DNA of 64,000 nt from Aestuariibaculum marinum (GTDB taxonomy: Bacteria; Bacteroidota; Bacteroidia; Flavobacteriales; Flavobacteriaceae). Positions 53,542 through 62,287 of this stretch are shown here, piece after piece (positions within the stretch are counted from its first letter, which is position 1; every line of letters starts with the position of its first letter). The position numbers and the translations under genes are program-made. The notes beneath the pieces were generated by a model, which made no database searches, was not told the DNA's origin, and saw only the letters and a program-made list of their open reading frames with translations. The stretch spans positions 62,001 through 126,000 of the forward strand of contig NZ_JACVXD010000002.1 of assembly GCF_014596975.1 (NCBI RefSeq). The letters are read 5' to 3'.

Positions 53542-54303
53542 ATGCAAATTCCAGAAGGAAAAAAAATATATTTCGCCTCCGATAATCACTTAGGCGCACC
53601 AACTGCAAAAGACTCATTACCACGCGAAAAAAAATTCGTTGCCTGGTTAGATGACGTAAAGCAAGATGCTGCGGCTATTTTTCTATTAGGCGATTTATTC
53701 GACTTCTGGTTTGAGTACAAAACCGTAGTTCCTAAAGGCTTTACAAGAACTTTAGGTAAACTCGCCGAAATAACAGACTCCGGCATTCCGGTTTACTTTT
53801 TTGTTGGTAATCACGATTTGTGGATGAACGGCTATTTCGAAGAAGAGCTTAACATTCCGGTTTACCACAAACCACAGGAATTCACCTTTAACGACACTAT
53901 ATTTTTTATTGGTCATGGCGATGGTTTAGGTCCTGGGGACAAGGGCTATAAACGCATGAAAAAAGTGTTCACAAATCCGTTTTCAAAATGGTTATTTCGC
54001 TGGTTACACCCCGATTTAGGCGTTAAGTTAGCGCAATATATGTCGGTTAAAAACAAACTTATTTCTGGCGACGACGATGCTAAATTTCTTGGTGAAGACA
54101 ACGAATGGCTGGTACAATACTGCAAACGTAAATTAGAAACCGAACACCGCGATTATTTTATTTTTGGTCACCGCCATTTACCTTTAGAAATTGATTTAAA
54201 TGAGCAATCGAAATACGTTAATTTAGGTGATTGGATTTCGTATTACACCTATGGTGTTTTTGATGGAAATCAATTGGAATTAAAAGTTTTCAATCCTAAA
54301 TAA
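53542..54303 (+). CDS. lpxH: UDP-2,3-diacylglucosamine diphosphatase
   Basis: Calcineurin-like phosphatase of lipid A synthesis, making lipid X from UDP-2,3-diacylglucosamine. 253 aa. The metal-binding motifs are all present: FASDNHLG (Asp and His; one Asp of the usual DxH is replaced by Asn), LLGDLFDFWFEY, FVGNHDLWM, FIGHGDGLGPGD and FGHRHLPLEI. YKRMKKVFTNPFSKWLFRWLHPDLG is the insertion helix typical of this family. The lone lpxH may be scattered from other lipid A genes. Confidence 0.9.
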   Translation: MQIPEGKKIYFASDNHLGAPTAKDSLPREKKFVAWLDDVKQDAAAIFLLGDLFDFWFEYKTVVPKGFTRTLGKLAEITDSGIPVYFFVGNHDLWMNGYFEEELNIPVYHKPQEFTFNDTIFFIGHGDGLGPGDKGYKRMKKVFTNPFSKWLFRWLHPDLGVKLAQYMSVKNKLISGDDDAKFLGEDNEWLVQYCKRKLETEHRDYFIFGHRHLPLEIDLNEQSKYVNLGDWISYYTYGVFDGNQLELKVFNPK

Positions 54304-54335
54304 TTATTAAACAAACGTTCAAAACAGTACAATTT

Positions 54336-55106
54336 ATGTTCGGTATTCTATTTGTCCTAATTGTACTTTTTGGTATTTATGCTGTTGTTTCAACACGACG
54401 AAAAAAGCCAAATCCGTTTCCTAAATCCTGGCACAATCTATTACTTCAAAATGTGCAATTTTATAAAGCTTTAAAACCAAACGAACAACAACGATTTAAA
54501 AACAGAATGATGTTGTTTTTAAGTGAGGTTTTTGTTGAATCTGTTGGTTTTCAGCTGGAAGACCTAGATAAAATTCTGGTTGCTTCAAGCGCTGTTATTC
54601 CCGTATTTTACTTTCCTGAATGGCATTATAATAATTTAAGTACCGTTTTAATTTATCCCGATCATTTTAATGAAGACTTTGGATACAAACAAACCGATAA
54701 AAAACGACAAATTGCCGGTGTAGTTGGCAACGGCCGCTTAAAAAACCAAATGATTTTATCACGAAAAGCACTTCACGAAGGATTTGATAGTAAACGTGAT
54801 AATTTCAACACTGGCATCCATGAATTTATTCATTTAATAGATAATACAGACGGTATAACCGATGGTGTGCCAGAAGCCTTAATACAATATCCTTATGTTA
54901 TTCCCTGGTTAAAAACCATTCATAAAGAAATGGAAGCCATAAACAACAACAGGTCTGACATTAGGCATTATGGTGGTACCAACGAAGCTGAATTTTTAGC
55001 TGTTGCTTCAGAATACTTCTTTGAACAACCTGAACGTATGAAAGTAAAGCATCCCGATTTGTATCAAATGCTAAAAAGGTGTTTCCACAGTAAACAAATA
55101 AATTAA
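54336..55106 (+). CDS. MtfA-like zinc peptidase
   Basis: A 256 aa protein with an N-terminal membrane helix (FGILFVLIVLFGIYAVV) and a MtfA-type peptidase domain. The zinc motif is HEFIHLID at about residues 162-169, with the third ligand Glu in NEAEFLAVASEYFFEQPE. In E. coli MtfA links to glucose-uptake regulation through Mlc; no such role can be assumed here. It follows lpxH by 32 bp and converges on recJ with a four-base gap. Confidence 0.88.
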   Translation: MFGILFVLIVLFGIYAVVSTRRKKPNPFPKSWHNLLLQNVQFYKALKPNEQQRFKNRMMLFLSEVFVESVGFQLEDLDKILVASSAVIPVFYFPEWHYNNLSTVLIYPDHFNEDFGYKQTDKKRQIAGVVGNGRLKNQMILSRKALHEGFDSKRDNFNTGIHEFIHLIDNTDGITDGVPEALIQYPYVIPWLKTIHKEMEAINNNRSDIRHYGGTNEAEFLAVASEYFFEQPERMKVKHPDLYQMLKRCFHSKQIN

Positions 55107-55110
55107 GAGG

Positions 55111-56802
55111 TTATTTAATATCCCTTAACTTAAGTTGTAAAGATACATTGCCTTGCCACTCGTTTTCATCAACCGAATACACGGCATCAAAAGGTGCCTG
55201 ACTTGAAATGATATCCATTTTATCGCCCAAGCCAAAACCAATACCAACCATTGGATTAGAATCGGATTGTTTTACGGTAACACGCAAATGTGTTTGATCG
55301 GCTCCAACACGTTTTCCCCAACCCGTATCCATTAGATTTTTAGTCATAAAAACCGGTGTCATATTACTTGGCCCAAATGGCGCAAACTGCTTTAATATTC
55401 TATAAAATTTAGGTGTGATATCGTTTAAATTAATTTGGGAATCTATCCTAATTTCAGGAACCAACAGACTTCTGTCTATGGTTTTAGTCACCTCATCTTC
55501 AAAAGCTTGCTTAAAGGCTTCGTAGTTCTCTTTTTTAAGGGTTAATCCAGCGGCGTATTTATGTCCTCCAAATTGTTCAATATGTTCGCTACAGGCTTCT
55601 AAAGCATTATACACATCGAAGCCTACAACAGAGCGCGCAGATGCGGCTAGTTTATCACCACTTTTAGTAAACACCAATGTTGGACGATAATACGTTTCGG
55701 TTAAACGCGAAGCTACAATACCAATAACTCCTTTGTGCCAGCTTTCATGGTATACCACCGAGGTGATTCGGTCTTCTTCCTTGTTTTCTTTAATTTGCTC
55801 TAAAGCCTCTTCTGTAATGCGCCTATCGGTTTCACGTCTGTCTTCATTGTAAGCATTAATTTCTTCGGCATATTTGGTAGCCAAATCTTCATCTTCTTCT
55901 GCTAATAAGGTCACCGCATAATTACCGTGTTTCATACGTCCGGCAGCATTAATTCGAGGAGCTACGGTAAAGACGACATCAGTAATAGTCAATTCGTTTT
56001 TCTTATTCACCTGATTGAGCAACGCCTTAATTCCCGGACGCGGAAACCCATTAATCACTCTCAATCCGTAAAAAGCAAGAATCCTGTTTTCTCCCGTAAT
56101 CGGAACAATATCAGCCCCAATAGCTGTCGCTACCAAATCTAAATACCCGACTAAATCTTTAATGGTTTTTCCTTCCCGTTCGGATAAAGCCTGAATGAGT
56201 TTAAAACCAACACCGCAACCACATAACTCTTTATACGGATACTCACAATCATTACGTTTTGGATCTAAAACAGCAATGGCTTCCGGAATGGTATCGCCAG
56301 GCCTGTGATGGTCGCAAATAATAAAATCGATGCCCTTTTCTTTTGCGTAAGCCACTTTATCAATCGCTTTAATACCACAGTCTAAAGCGACAATAAGCGT
56401 AAAATCGTTATCGCTGGCAAAATCGATACCTTTAAAGGAAACGCCGTAACCTTCATCATAACGATCGGGAATATAAGTGGCCACCAAATCACTTCGCGTT
56501 TTAAGATATAAACTCATCAAGGCTACCGAGGTTGTTCCATCAACATCATAATCGCCATACACCAGAATATTTTCGTTATTAGCAAAGGCCTGTTCTATTC
56601 GAGCAACAGCTTTATCCATATCTTTCATTAAATATGGATTATGCAATTGGTTTAAATCGGGGCGAAAAAAGGCTTTCGCTTCATCAAACGTTTCAATACC
56701 ACGCTGCAATAACAACGTGGCGGTTATATCATCTACTTGTAAAGCTTCCTTTAAAGATGCTAGTTTATCGGCTTCTGGCTTTGGCTTAATCGTCCAGCGC
56801 AT
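55111..56802 (-). CDS. recJ: Single-strand DNA exonuclease RecJ
   Basis: 5'-3' exonuclease in recombination and mismatch repair. 563 aa. The DHH motifs are present: VYGDYDVDGTTSVALM, ALDCGIKA, ICDHHRPGD, LCGCGVGFKLIQA. The DHHA1 part has GHKYAAGLTL, followed by the oligonucleotide-binding fold to the end. It overlaps nothing and follows the PNGase-like gene by nine bases. Confidence 0.97.
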   Translation of the reverse strand: MRWTIKPKPEADKLASLKEALQVDDITATLLLQRGIETFDEAKAFFRPDLNQLHNPYLMKDMDKAVARIEQAFANNENILVYGDYDVDGTTSVALMSLYLKTRSDLVATYIPDRYDEGYGVSFKGIDFASDNDFTLIVALDCGIKAIDKVAYAKEKGIDFIICDHHRPGDTIPEAIAVLDPKRNDCEYPYKELCGCGVGFKLIQALSEREGKTIKDLVGYLDLVATAIGADIVPITGENRILAFYGLRVINGFPRPGIKALLNQVNKKNELTITDVVFTVAPRINAAGRMKHGNYAVTLLAEEDEDLATKYAEEINAYNEDRRETDRRITEEALEQIKENKEEDRITSVVYHESWHKGVIGIVASRLTETYYRPTLVFTKSGDKLAASARSVVGFDVYNALEACSEHIEQFGGHKYAAGLTLKKENYEAFKQAFEDEVTKTIDRSLLVPEIRIDSQINLNDITPKFYRILKQFAPFGPSNMTPVFMTKNLMDTGWGKRVGADQTHLRVTVKQSDSNPMVGIGFGLGDKMDIISSQAPFDAVYSVDENEWQGNVSLQLKLRDIK

Positions 56803-56811
56803 GTATTTCTT

Positions 56812-58716
56812 TTATTCTTTTAAACGTATTCTGTTTTTATACACTTCCTTCTCATTCACATACACCTTAATATAATAACGTTTCGCAGGTAAATATGACA
56901 AATCGTAGGACAGTGATCCTTTACTGAAGTTTTTATATGAATGGCTTTCTACAACATCAGATTCATTCTCCTGATCCACAAGAAGCACTTTCACTTCCGA
57001 TGGCGTATTGCAGAAGTAATCCAAAGTGATAGGTCCTTGAGTACGCGCAGGAAACACCCCTACTGAAGGTTCATTATCCAATTCGTAAGACATATCAGTC
57101 TGAACAGAGAAATAATAATTAATACCACTACCAAAATCGGAGGCAAATTGCTTAATGGCTTTACCGTTGGCATCTAATAATTTAACTTCACCACGACCGT
57201 CTTTAGCTTTATACCAAAATTCCAATCCATCACCTTCAGTATCATCAAATTTAAAATTATAGTTCCCCGGCTTTAAGGCAATCGTATCTTGAATTACTGT
57301 ACTTGGTTTCACATTAATGCTATCTTTTGTAAAAACGACATCTCCAAAACTGTTTTGAATGCTATACGTATTTTGCCAAGGTTTGTTGTTGCTTTTATAA
57401 CGAACCACTATAGTGTCTGGAAAAATATCCGGACGTTCGTAATCTGATTCTAATGCATTATCAGCTTTAAAAGCATCACGTTTACCATTTGGTTTTGACA
57501 ATTCTACATGAAATTTGGCATATTTCTGTTTACTGAACACTTCTGTTGGCAAAGTAATCGCCGCTTCATCTCCAAAATTAATATGTCCTGTCCACTCATA
57601 TTTTTTCGGTTTTTCACCTTCTATAAAATACTGAATGGTCATTTTCTTTAACGGGTTACTCCCATTATTTTTCACCTGAATAACCGGAAATCCTCCAAAC
57701 GGATTTTTTCGACTATGAATTAATCGTTTAGACGGCTGCACAATATCAACAAGTGTGACATCATTTTTTGCATTTGGTGCTTCATACTCTACTACGACAG
57801 CCGATAGCAATTCGTTGGCGCTTGGTTTTTCGGTTTCATATGCTTCCATATTTATATCAACGGTATATGGTTTTCCTGCTTCGGTATTTAGCATCATCTC
57901 ATCGGGTTGTAGTAAATATCCCGGACACCAATTGGCACGATCGAAAATCCATGTTCCTGCCTGTGGAAATAACGGATTATCGCCACATTCCATCCATAAA
58001 TCTTTATGATCTATAACCTTACCATTAAATACAATGTCGCGGTACTTACTGCAAAACTCACCACAACCATTAGCATCCATACCATGACCAGTTTGAAGTA
58101 TTTTCATTTTAGAAAACCCAGCATTAGCATGTGCACTGAATGTTACCGGCACCAAATAATTTTCAATAGGATCGTCTTTATAACCATATTTGAAATTTCC
58201 ATCGTATACTTTATGAATCGCTAACAGATTGGCCACTGGTGTTCCGTAAATAATTTCAAAATCTACAGTGACTTTCCAACCACGGGTTTTATTGTCTTCA
58301 TAACCCGTGTGGATATAATCAATTTCAACCTCATCTCTTAAAATTAAACTGAAATCAGTAACATCTACACGCCATTCAAAACCCCAGTCTTTTTGAAAAA
58401 ACCCACCATAAGGTGTTAGCATTCTTGCTATTTCGTAAACCGTGGTATCATTTTTTTGACGTGCTTTAATATGATCGACATAATCCCAGTCGGCACAACG
58501 CATTTTGTCTGGACACTCGAATTTTAAATTTAAAATAATGCTTCGAATGTCTTCTGAAGCTTTTGGGAATACCGCAGTGCGTTTATAACTATTGGTTCCT
58601 TTAGATGGATCGGTTACTATCGTTTCTTCATCATGAGATATAACGTGGGTTTGCTCCTGTGACTGGCCTAAAAAGCCAATAAAAACAATACAGAAAAAGA
58701 GTTTAATAGTATTCAA
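56812..58716 (-). CDS. PNGase F-like peptide N-glycosidase
   Basis: A 634 aa secreted protein with signal peptide (ending FLGQSQ) and the two jelly-roll domains of peptide-N-glycosidase F, which removes N-glycans from asparagine. The catalytic Asp of PNGase F sits in a Cys-x-x-Trp-Asp context; here it is RCADWDYVDHI at about residue 77. GHGMDANGCGEFCSKY and WMECGDNPLFPQAGTW match the second domain. The C-terminal 300 residues are extra beta domains not found in the F enzyme (about 314 aa mature). The start is TTG: no ATG is in frame before the OsmC stop. It shares the AACAACTAA leader motif. Confidence 0.82.
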   Translation of the reverse strand: MNTIKLFFCIVFIGFLGQSQEQTHVISHDEETIVTDPSKGTNSYKRTAVFPKASEDIRSIILNLKFECPDKMRCADWDYVDHIKARQKNDTTVYEIARMLTPYGGFFQKDWGFEWRVDVTDFSLILRDEVEIDYIHTGYEDNKTRGWKVTVDFEIIYGTPVANLLAIHKVYDGNFKYGYKDDPIENYLVPVTFSAHANAGFSKMKILQTGHGMDANGCGEFCSKYRDIVFNGKVIDHKDLWMECGDNPLFPQAGTWIFDRANWCPGYLLQPDEMMLNTEAGKPYTVDINMEAYETEKPSANELLSAVVVEYEAPNAKNDVTLVDIVQPSKRLIHSRKNPFGGFPVIQVKNNGSNPLKKMTIQYFIEGEKPKKYEWTGHINFGDEAAITLPTEVFSKQKYAKFHVELSKPNGKRDAFKADNALESDYERPDIFPDTIVVRYKSNNKPWQNTYSIQNSFGDVVFTKDSINVKPSTVIQDTIALKPGNYNFKFDDTEGDGLEFWYKAKDGRGEVKLLDANGKAIKQFASDFGSGINYYFSVQTDMSYELDNEPSVGVFPARTQGPITLDYFCNTPSEVKVLLVDQENESDVVESHSYKNFSKGSLSYDLSYLPAKRYYIKVYVNEKEVYKNRIRLKE

Positions 58717-58727
58717 TGGTGGTAATT

Positions 58728-59147
58728 TTAGTTGTTAAAAAACGTGTTGACTTGTACATCGGCAAATTGGCGAAACATTTCCATAACACCACAATATTTT
58801 TCAACCGATAAGTCTACCGCTCTTTGCAACTTTTTCTCATCTAAATTATCACCAAAAAAATGAAAATTCATCTCTACCTTATCGTAATATTTTGGGTGTT
58901 CTTCCGTTAAATTTGCGTTGATTTCAATTTTAAAATTGGCCACCTCAAGTTTCATCTTTTTAATTAAAGCAGCGACATCTAAACCTGAACAACCTGCCAA
59001 TCCAGATAACATCAAAGCCTTAGGACGGTAACCTTCTCCATTACCATCGTTTTCAGGACCTGCATCAATAAACAAATTGTGTCCAGACGGATTTGTACTC
59101 TCGAATTTCATGTTTCCAAGCCAGGTTGTAGTAATATGATTTGTCAT
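58728..59147 (-). CDS. OsmC-family peroxiredoxin-like protein
   Basis: A 139 aa thiol-dependent hydroperoxide reductase-like protein. The two conserved cysteines are in GLAGCSGLDVAALIKKM and KYCGVMEMF. The build fits the YhfA/OsmC group. Its stop is 11 bases before the start of the PNGase-like gene, and the divergent gene on the other side encodes another peroxidase-type protein. Confidence 0.92.
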   Translation of the reverse strand: MTNHITTTWLGNMKFESTNPSGHNLFIDAGPENDGNGEGYRPKALMLSGLAGCSGLDVAALIKKMKLEVANFKIEINANLTEEHPKYYDKVEMNFHFFGDNLDEKKLQRAVDLSVEKYCGVMEMFRQFADVQVNTFFNN

Positions 59148-59207
59148 AGTTTGTGAAATATTTTTTGTTACTTGTAGATATCAAAAATACTACTAAAAAA
59201 TAAATTT

Positions 59208-59798
59208 ATGCCTTTAGTTTCGCCTTTATCTGCCAATCACGATTCGGAAACCAGACAACTGGCTGAGTTCTTTAATGAAACGCTTGGCTTTTGCCCAAAC
59301 TCGGTTTTAACGATGCAACATCGCCCTGAAATAAGCCAGGCGTTTATCAACCTGAATAAAGCAGTTATGGCAAATAAAGGACGTCTCACATCGGCTCTTA
59401 AACGCATGATTGCCTGGGTTAGCAGCAATGCCGCAGGTTGCAGATATTGTCAGGCACATGCCATTCGGGCTGCCGAACGCTATGGTGCCGAGCAAGAACA
59501 ACTGGATAATATTTGGGAGTACCGTACTCATCCTGCTTTTAGTGAAGCCGAACGGGCGGCTTTAGATTTTAGTTTAGCAGCATCACAAATTCCGAATGCC
59601 GTAGACGATGCTATTAAAACCCGATTATATGAATATTGGAATGAAGGTGAAATTGTTGAAATGTTAGGTGTTATTTCTCTGTTTGGTTATTTAAACCGTT
59701 GGAATGATAGTATGTCCACAACCATTGAGAGCGGTGCCATTGAAAGCGGCACACACTATTTAGGTAAACACGGTTGGAATCAGGGAAAACACGTATAA
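59208..59798 (+). CDS. Alkylhydroperoxidase-like protein (carboxymuconolactone decarboxylase family)
   Basis: A 196 aa AhpD-like all-helical protein. The redox motif is GCRYCQAHAIRAAERYG, with the CxxC at about residues 84-87 and a following His. NEGEIVEMLGVISLFGYLNRWND is the typical C-terminal helix. It probably reduces peroxides. It is divergent from osmC with a 60 bp gap, so the two thiol-peroxidase genes may share control. Confidence 0.92.
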   Translation: MPLVSPLSANHDSETRQLAEFFNETLGFCPNSVLTMQHRPEISQAFINLNKAVMANKGRLTSALKRMIAWVSSNAAGCRYCQAHAIRAAERYGAEQEQLDNIWEYRTHPAFSEAERAALDFSLAASQIPNAVDDAIKTRLYEYWNEGEIVEMLGVISLFGYLNRWNDSMSTTIESGAIESGTHYLGKHGWNQGKHV

Positions 59799-59818
59799 AG
59801 CATCGCAACTTCATTTAC

Positions 59819-60595
59819 ATGAAAACACCATACTACACATTAAAATTAATAACATTACTTATTCTTAGCTCATTGACTAATTGCAAAAACACCCCATCTG
59901 AATCAGATTTTAAACTTATTGGAAGAAGTGATTATTACGTTGATGCTTATGACGGAATTTCCTACTATAGAAATAGCGAAACACATGAGTTTCTGGACGG
60001 CTATTTTGTTGTTGGCAATAAAATATCGAAATGGGAAGAATTTAATACTATAAAAGGCATACTGAACGGAGAAAACATCGTTTTCCATAATAATGGTAAT
60101 ATATTTTCTAAAACGGAATACAAGAACGGAAGGCGCCACGGAGAAGAACGTCTCTATTCCCCTTCTGGAAACTTAACAACCCTAAACCACTACAGAAACG
60201 ATGTAAAATATGGTAAATCTTATTTATACTTTGAAAACGGAGACATTCAAACTGAACTTAAAATAAAAAACGGAAATGTTATAGAGTCTATAACTTATAA
60301 CAGTATTGGGGAAATGGTAGCGCAGATGTTTATTGAAGATGGCAAAAAAATAACACAACATCTAAAAAATGGCATTCTTTTCTCCGAACAAATATCATCA
60401 ACCTACGACAATTTTGAAGCGACTAAACTTTATAATGAAGATGGCTCGTTGAAACTATTTATACAAATGAAGACACAAGGTGACGAAGCCTTTATTATTG
60501 AAAGAGACGAAAATGGTAAAGAACTAAAACGTATTAATGTTAAAGAGAATCCACAAGAGGTTATGAAATACCAAATGCTTTTTAGAGAACTTTAA
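59819..60595 (+). CDS. YwqK-like lipoprotein with MORN-variant repeats
   Basis: 258 aa from the ATG at 59819, which gives a lipoprotein signal (lipobox LTNC, Cys21); an upstream in-frame start at 59774 lies in the preceding gene and hides the signal. From about residue 75 there are several copies of a short repeat of the form GExxxYxxNGxxxxxxxYxNG (for example NGENIVFHNNGNIF, HGEERLYSPSGN, YGKSYLYFENGD). This pattern is annotated as the YwqK antitoxin family, but in Bacteroidota such proteins are common without any toxin, and none is seen here. Confidence 0.8.
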   Translation: MKTPYYTLKLITLLILSSLTNCKNTPSESDFKLIGRSDYYVDAYDGISYYRNSETHEFLDGYFVVGNKISKWEEFNTIKGILNGENIVFHNNGNIFSKTEYKNGRRHGEERLYSPSGNLTTLNHYRNDVKYGKSYLYFENGDIQTELKIKNGNVIESITYNSIGEMVAQMFIEDGKKITQHLKNGILFSEQISSTYDNFEATKLYNEDGSLKLFIQMKTQGDEAFIIERDENGKELKRINVKENPQEVMKYQMLFREL

Positions 60596-61161
60596 AGTAT
60601 ATTCTGAACATGATCTCGAAGCACTGGCACTACCTCGGCTTCAAACCACGGATTTTTGGTTAACCAAAACCGATTTCGTGGTGACGGATGTGGTAAGGGT
60701 AAATATTTTGGCAGATATTCGCTATAGTTTTTTACCGTTTCGGTTAAGGTTTTCTTGACTTGATTTTTCAAATAATAATTTTGAGCATACATACCGATGA
60801 GCAGTACTAACTCAACTTGTTTCAAATGATCAAATACAGGTTGATGCCACTGCGGGGCACATTCGGGTCGTGGAGGCAAATCACCGGTTTTTCCTTTTCC
60901 GGGATAACAAAACCCCATTGGTATAATAGCAAACTTCTTTGCATCATAAAACACTTCTGGAGTCACACCCAACCAGCTTCGTAATTGTTTACCACTGGCA
61001 TCATCCCAAGGAACGCCTGATTCATGTACTTTGGTTCCTGGCGCCTGACCTACAATAACAATTTTAGACTCCGGGTGTGCTACCACAACCGGTCTTGGCC
61101 CTAAGGGTAAAACATCTTTACAGATCGTGCATTGTTTTATATTTTGTAAAACCTCTTGCAT
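60592..61161 (-). CDS. Uracil-DNA glycosylase family protein
   Basis: A 189 aa enzyme that removes uracil or related bases from DNA. The water-activating motif is VGQAPGTKVHESGVPWDDASG (GQAPG at 39-43), and the second motif is HPSPRN near the end. Four cysteines (11, 14, 85, 101) have a CxxC and a 16-residue spacing that resembles the iron-sulfur ligands of family 4 enzymes. It converges on the YwqK-like gene with a four-base overlap. Confidence 0.87.
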   Translation of the reverse strand: MQEVLQNIKQCTICKDVLPLGPRPVVVAHPESKIVIVGQAPGTKVHESGVPWDDASGKQLRSWLGVTPEVFYDAKKFAIIPMGFCYPGKGKTGDLPPRPECAPQWHQPVFDHLKQVELVLLIGMYAQNYYLKNQVKKTLTETVKNYSEYLPKYLPLPHPSPRNRFWLTKNPWFEAEVVPVLRDHVQNIL

Positions 61162-61181
61162 TTATAATAAATAATTAAAAC

Positions 61182-61219
61182 AAAAAAACGCTTTAGCATC
61201 ACTAAGACACTAAAACGTT
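61182..61219 (-). terminator. Terminator after the HopJ-family gene
   Basis: On the minus strand AACGTTTTAG pairs with CTAAAGCGTT (one G-U pair) and a T run follows. It separates the HopJ gene from the uracil-DNA glycosylase gene. Confidence 0.82.
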
Positions 61220-61245
61220 TTAAATATATAAAATTTTAAAACCTT

Positions 61246-61590
61246 TTATTTCGCTGTTAAAGGCTCGCCTTCGAAAGATAAACCTTCAAAACCGGTTTTC
61301 ATAAAGTTTCTAATATTTTGGTGCCCTGTGCCTTCTGGATCGTTTAATACCTCTTCTGAATAGAATTTACCAAAGCAAGCTAAGGTTTCTTCTTTTGTAA
61401 ACCCCTGTTGCTTTGCAAAAGCAAATAATTTACAAGACCCTGAATTTTGCCCGGCTTCATTTTGCAATTCTCCATTTTTGAATGCGGTTGGTGTAAATTC
61501 AAAATTAGCTTCAATGGTTGCCATAGTATCATTAAACGCCACTGTTTCAGGTGTTGTTTGTAATTTAGCTTTAAACGTTTCTAATGTCAT
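61246..61590 (-). CDS. HopJ type III effector-family protein
   Basis: A 114 aa cytoplasmic protein. The family was named for a Pseudomonas effector, but homologues occur in many non-pathogens and are ordinary housekeeping proteins of unknown role. Typical marks are FTPTAFKNG, NEAGQNSGSCKLFAFAKQQG and LACFGKFYSEEVLNDPEGTGHQNIRNFM. It lies 22 bases after rsmI and is followed by a terminator. Confidence 0.9.
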   Translation of the reverse strand: MTLETFKAKLQTTPETVAFNDTMATIEANFEFTPTAFKNGELQNEAGQNSGSCKLFAFAKQQGFTKEETLACFGKFYSEEVLNDPEGTGHQNIRNFMKTGFEGLSFEGEPLTAK

Positions 61591-61612
61591 TTTTCTTTAT
61601 TCTTAATTCAAT

Positions 61613-62287
61613 TTATTTTCCTTTTCCTGCAACTACAACTACAATTTCACCTTTTGGTGGTTTGTTGGTGTAATGCTCTAAAACCTCTTTTGCGGTTCCA
61701 CGAACGGTTTCTTCATATAACTTAGTAAGCTCACGAGATACAGACACCTGTCTGTCCTCACCAAAATACTCACAAAAATGCCCTAAAGTTTTCACCAGTT
61801 TATGCGGACTTTCGTAAAAAATCATGGTTCGGGTTTCTTCGGCAAGCAATAAAAATCGCGTCTGACGTCCTTTCTTTACAGGCAAAAACCCTTCGAATAC
61901 AAACTTATCGTTTGGCATTCCTGAATTCACCAAAGCAGGTACAAAGGCTGTGGCACCAGGTAAACATTCCACATCAATATTGTGTTCTATACAGGCACGG
62001 GTTAATAAAAATCCGGGGTCGGAAATAGCAGGTGTACCGGCATCACTAATTAAAGCCACCGAAGTACCACTTTTTAATTTCTCGATAATAGTTTCAACGG
62101 TTTTATGCTCGTTATGCATATGATGCGACTGCATATGGGTTGAAATTTCGAAGTGTTTTAATAGTTTGCCTGAAGTTCTGGTATCTTCAGCTAATATTAA
62201 ATCGACCTCCTTTAAAACTTCAATCGCTCTAAAGGTCATGTCTTTTAAATTCCCAATGGGTGTTGGTACTATGTAAAGTTTACTCAT
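61613..62287 (-). CDS. rsmI: 16S rRNA 2'-O-methyltransferase RsmI
   Basis: Methylates the 2'-OH of C1402 in 16S rRNA with SAM. 224 aa, tetrapyrrole-methylase fold: LYIVPTPIGNLKDMTFRAIEVL, LAEDTRTSGKLL, LISDAGTPAISDPG, CLPGATAFVPALVNSGMP and FYESPHKL are all present. Its start codon overlaps the stop of the gene upstream by one base (TAATG), so the two are translationally coupled. Confidence 0.97.
   Translation of the reverse strand: MSKLYIVPTPIGNLKDMTFRAIEVLKEVDLILAEDTRTSGKLLKHFEISTHMQSHHMHNEHKTVETIIEKLKSGTSVALISDAGTPAISDPGFLLTRACIEHNIDVECLPGATAFVPALVNSGMPNDKFVFEGFLPVKKGRQTRFLLLAEETRTMIFYESPHKLVKTLGHFCEYFGEDRQVSVSRELTKLYEETVRGTAKEVLEHYTNKPPKGEIVVVVAGKGK

Noticed and set aside
59819..60595. 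Toxin-antitoxin system at the YwqK-like gene
   Set aside because: No toxin gene is adjacent on either strand. The protein is a lipoprotein with MORN-variant repeats, so an antitoxin role is not supported.
61246..61590. Virulence effector (HopJ name)
   Set aside because: The family is widespread in free-living bacteria and there is no secretion system here. The name reflects the first member described only.
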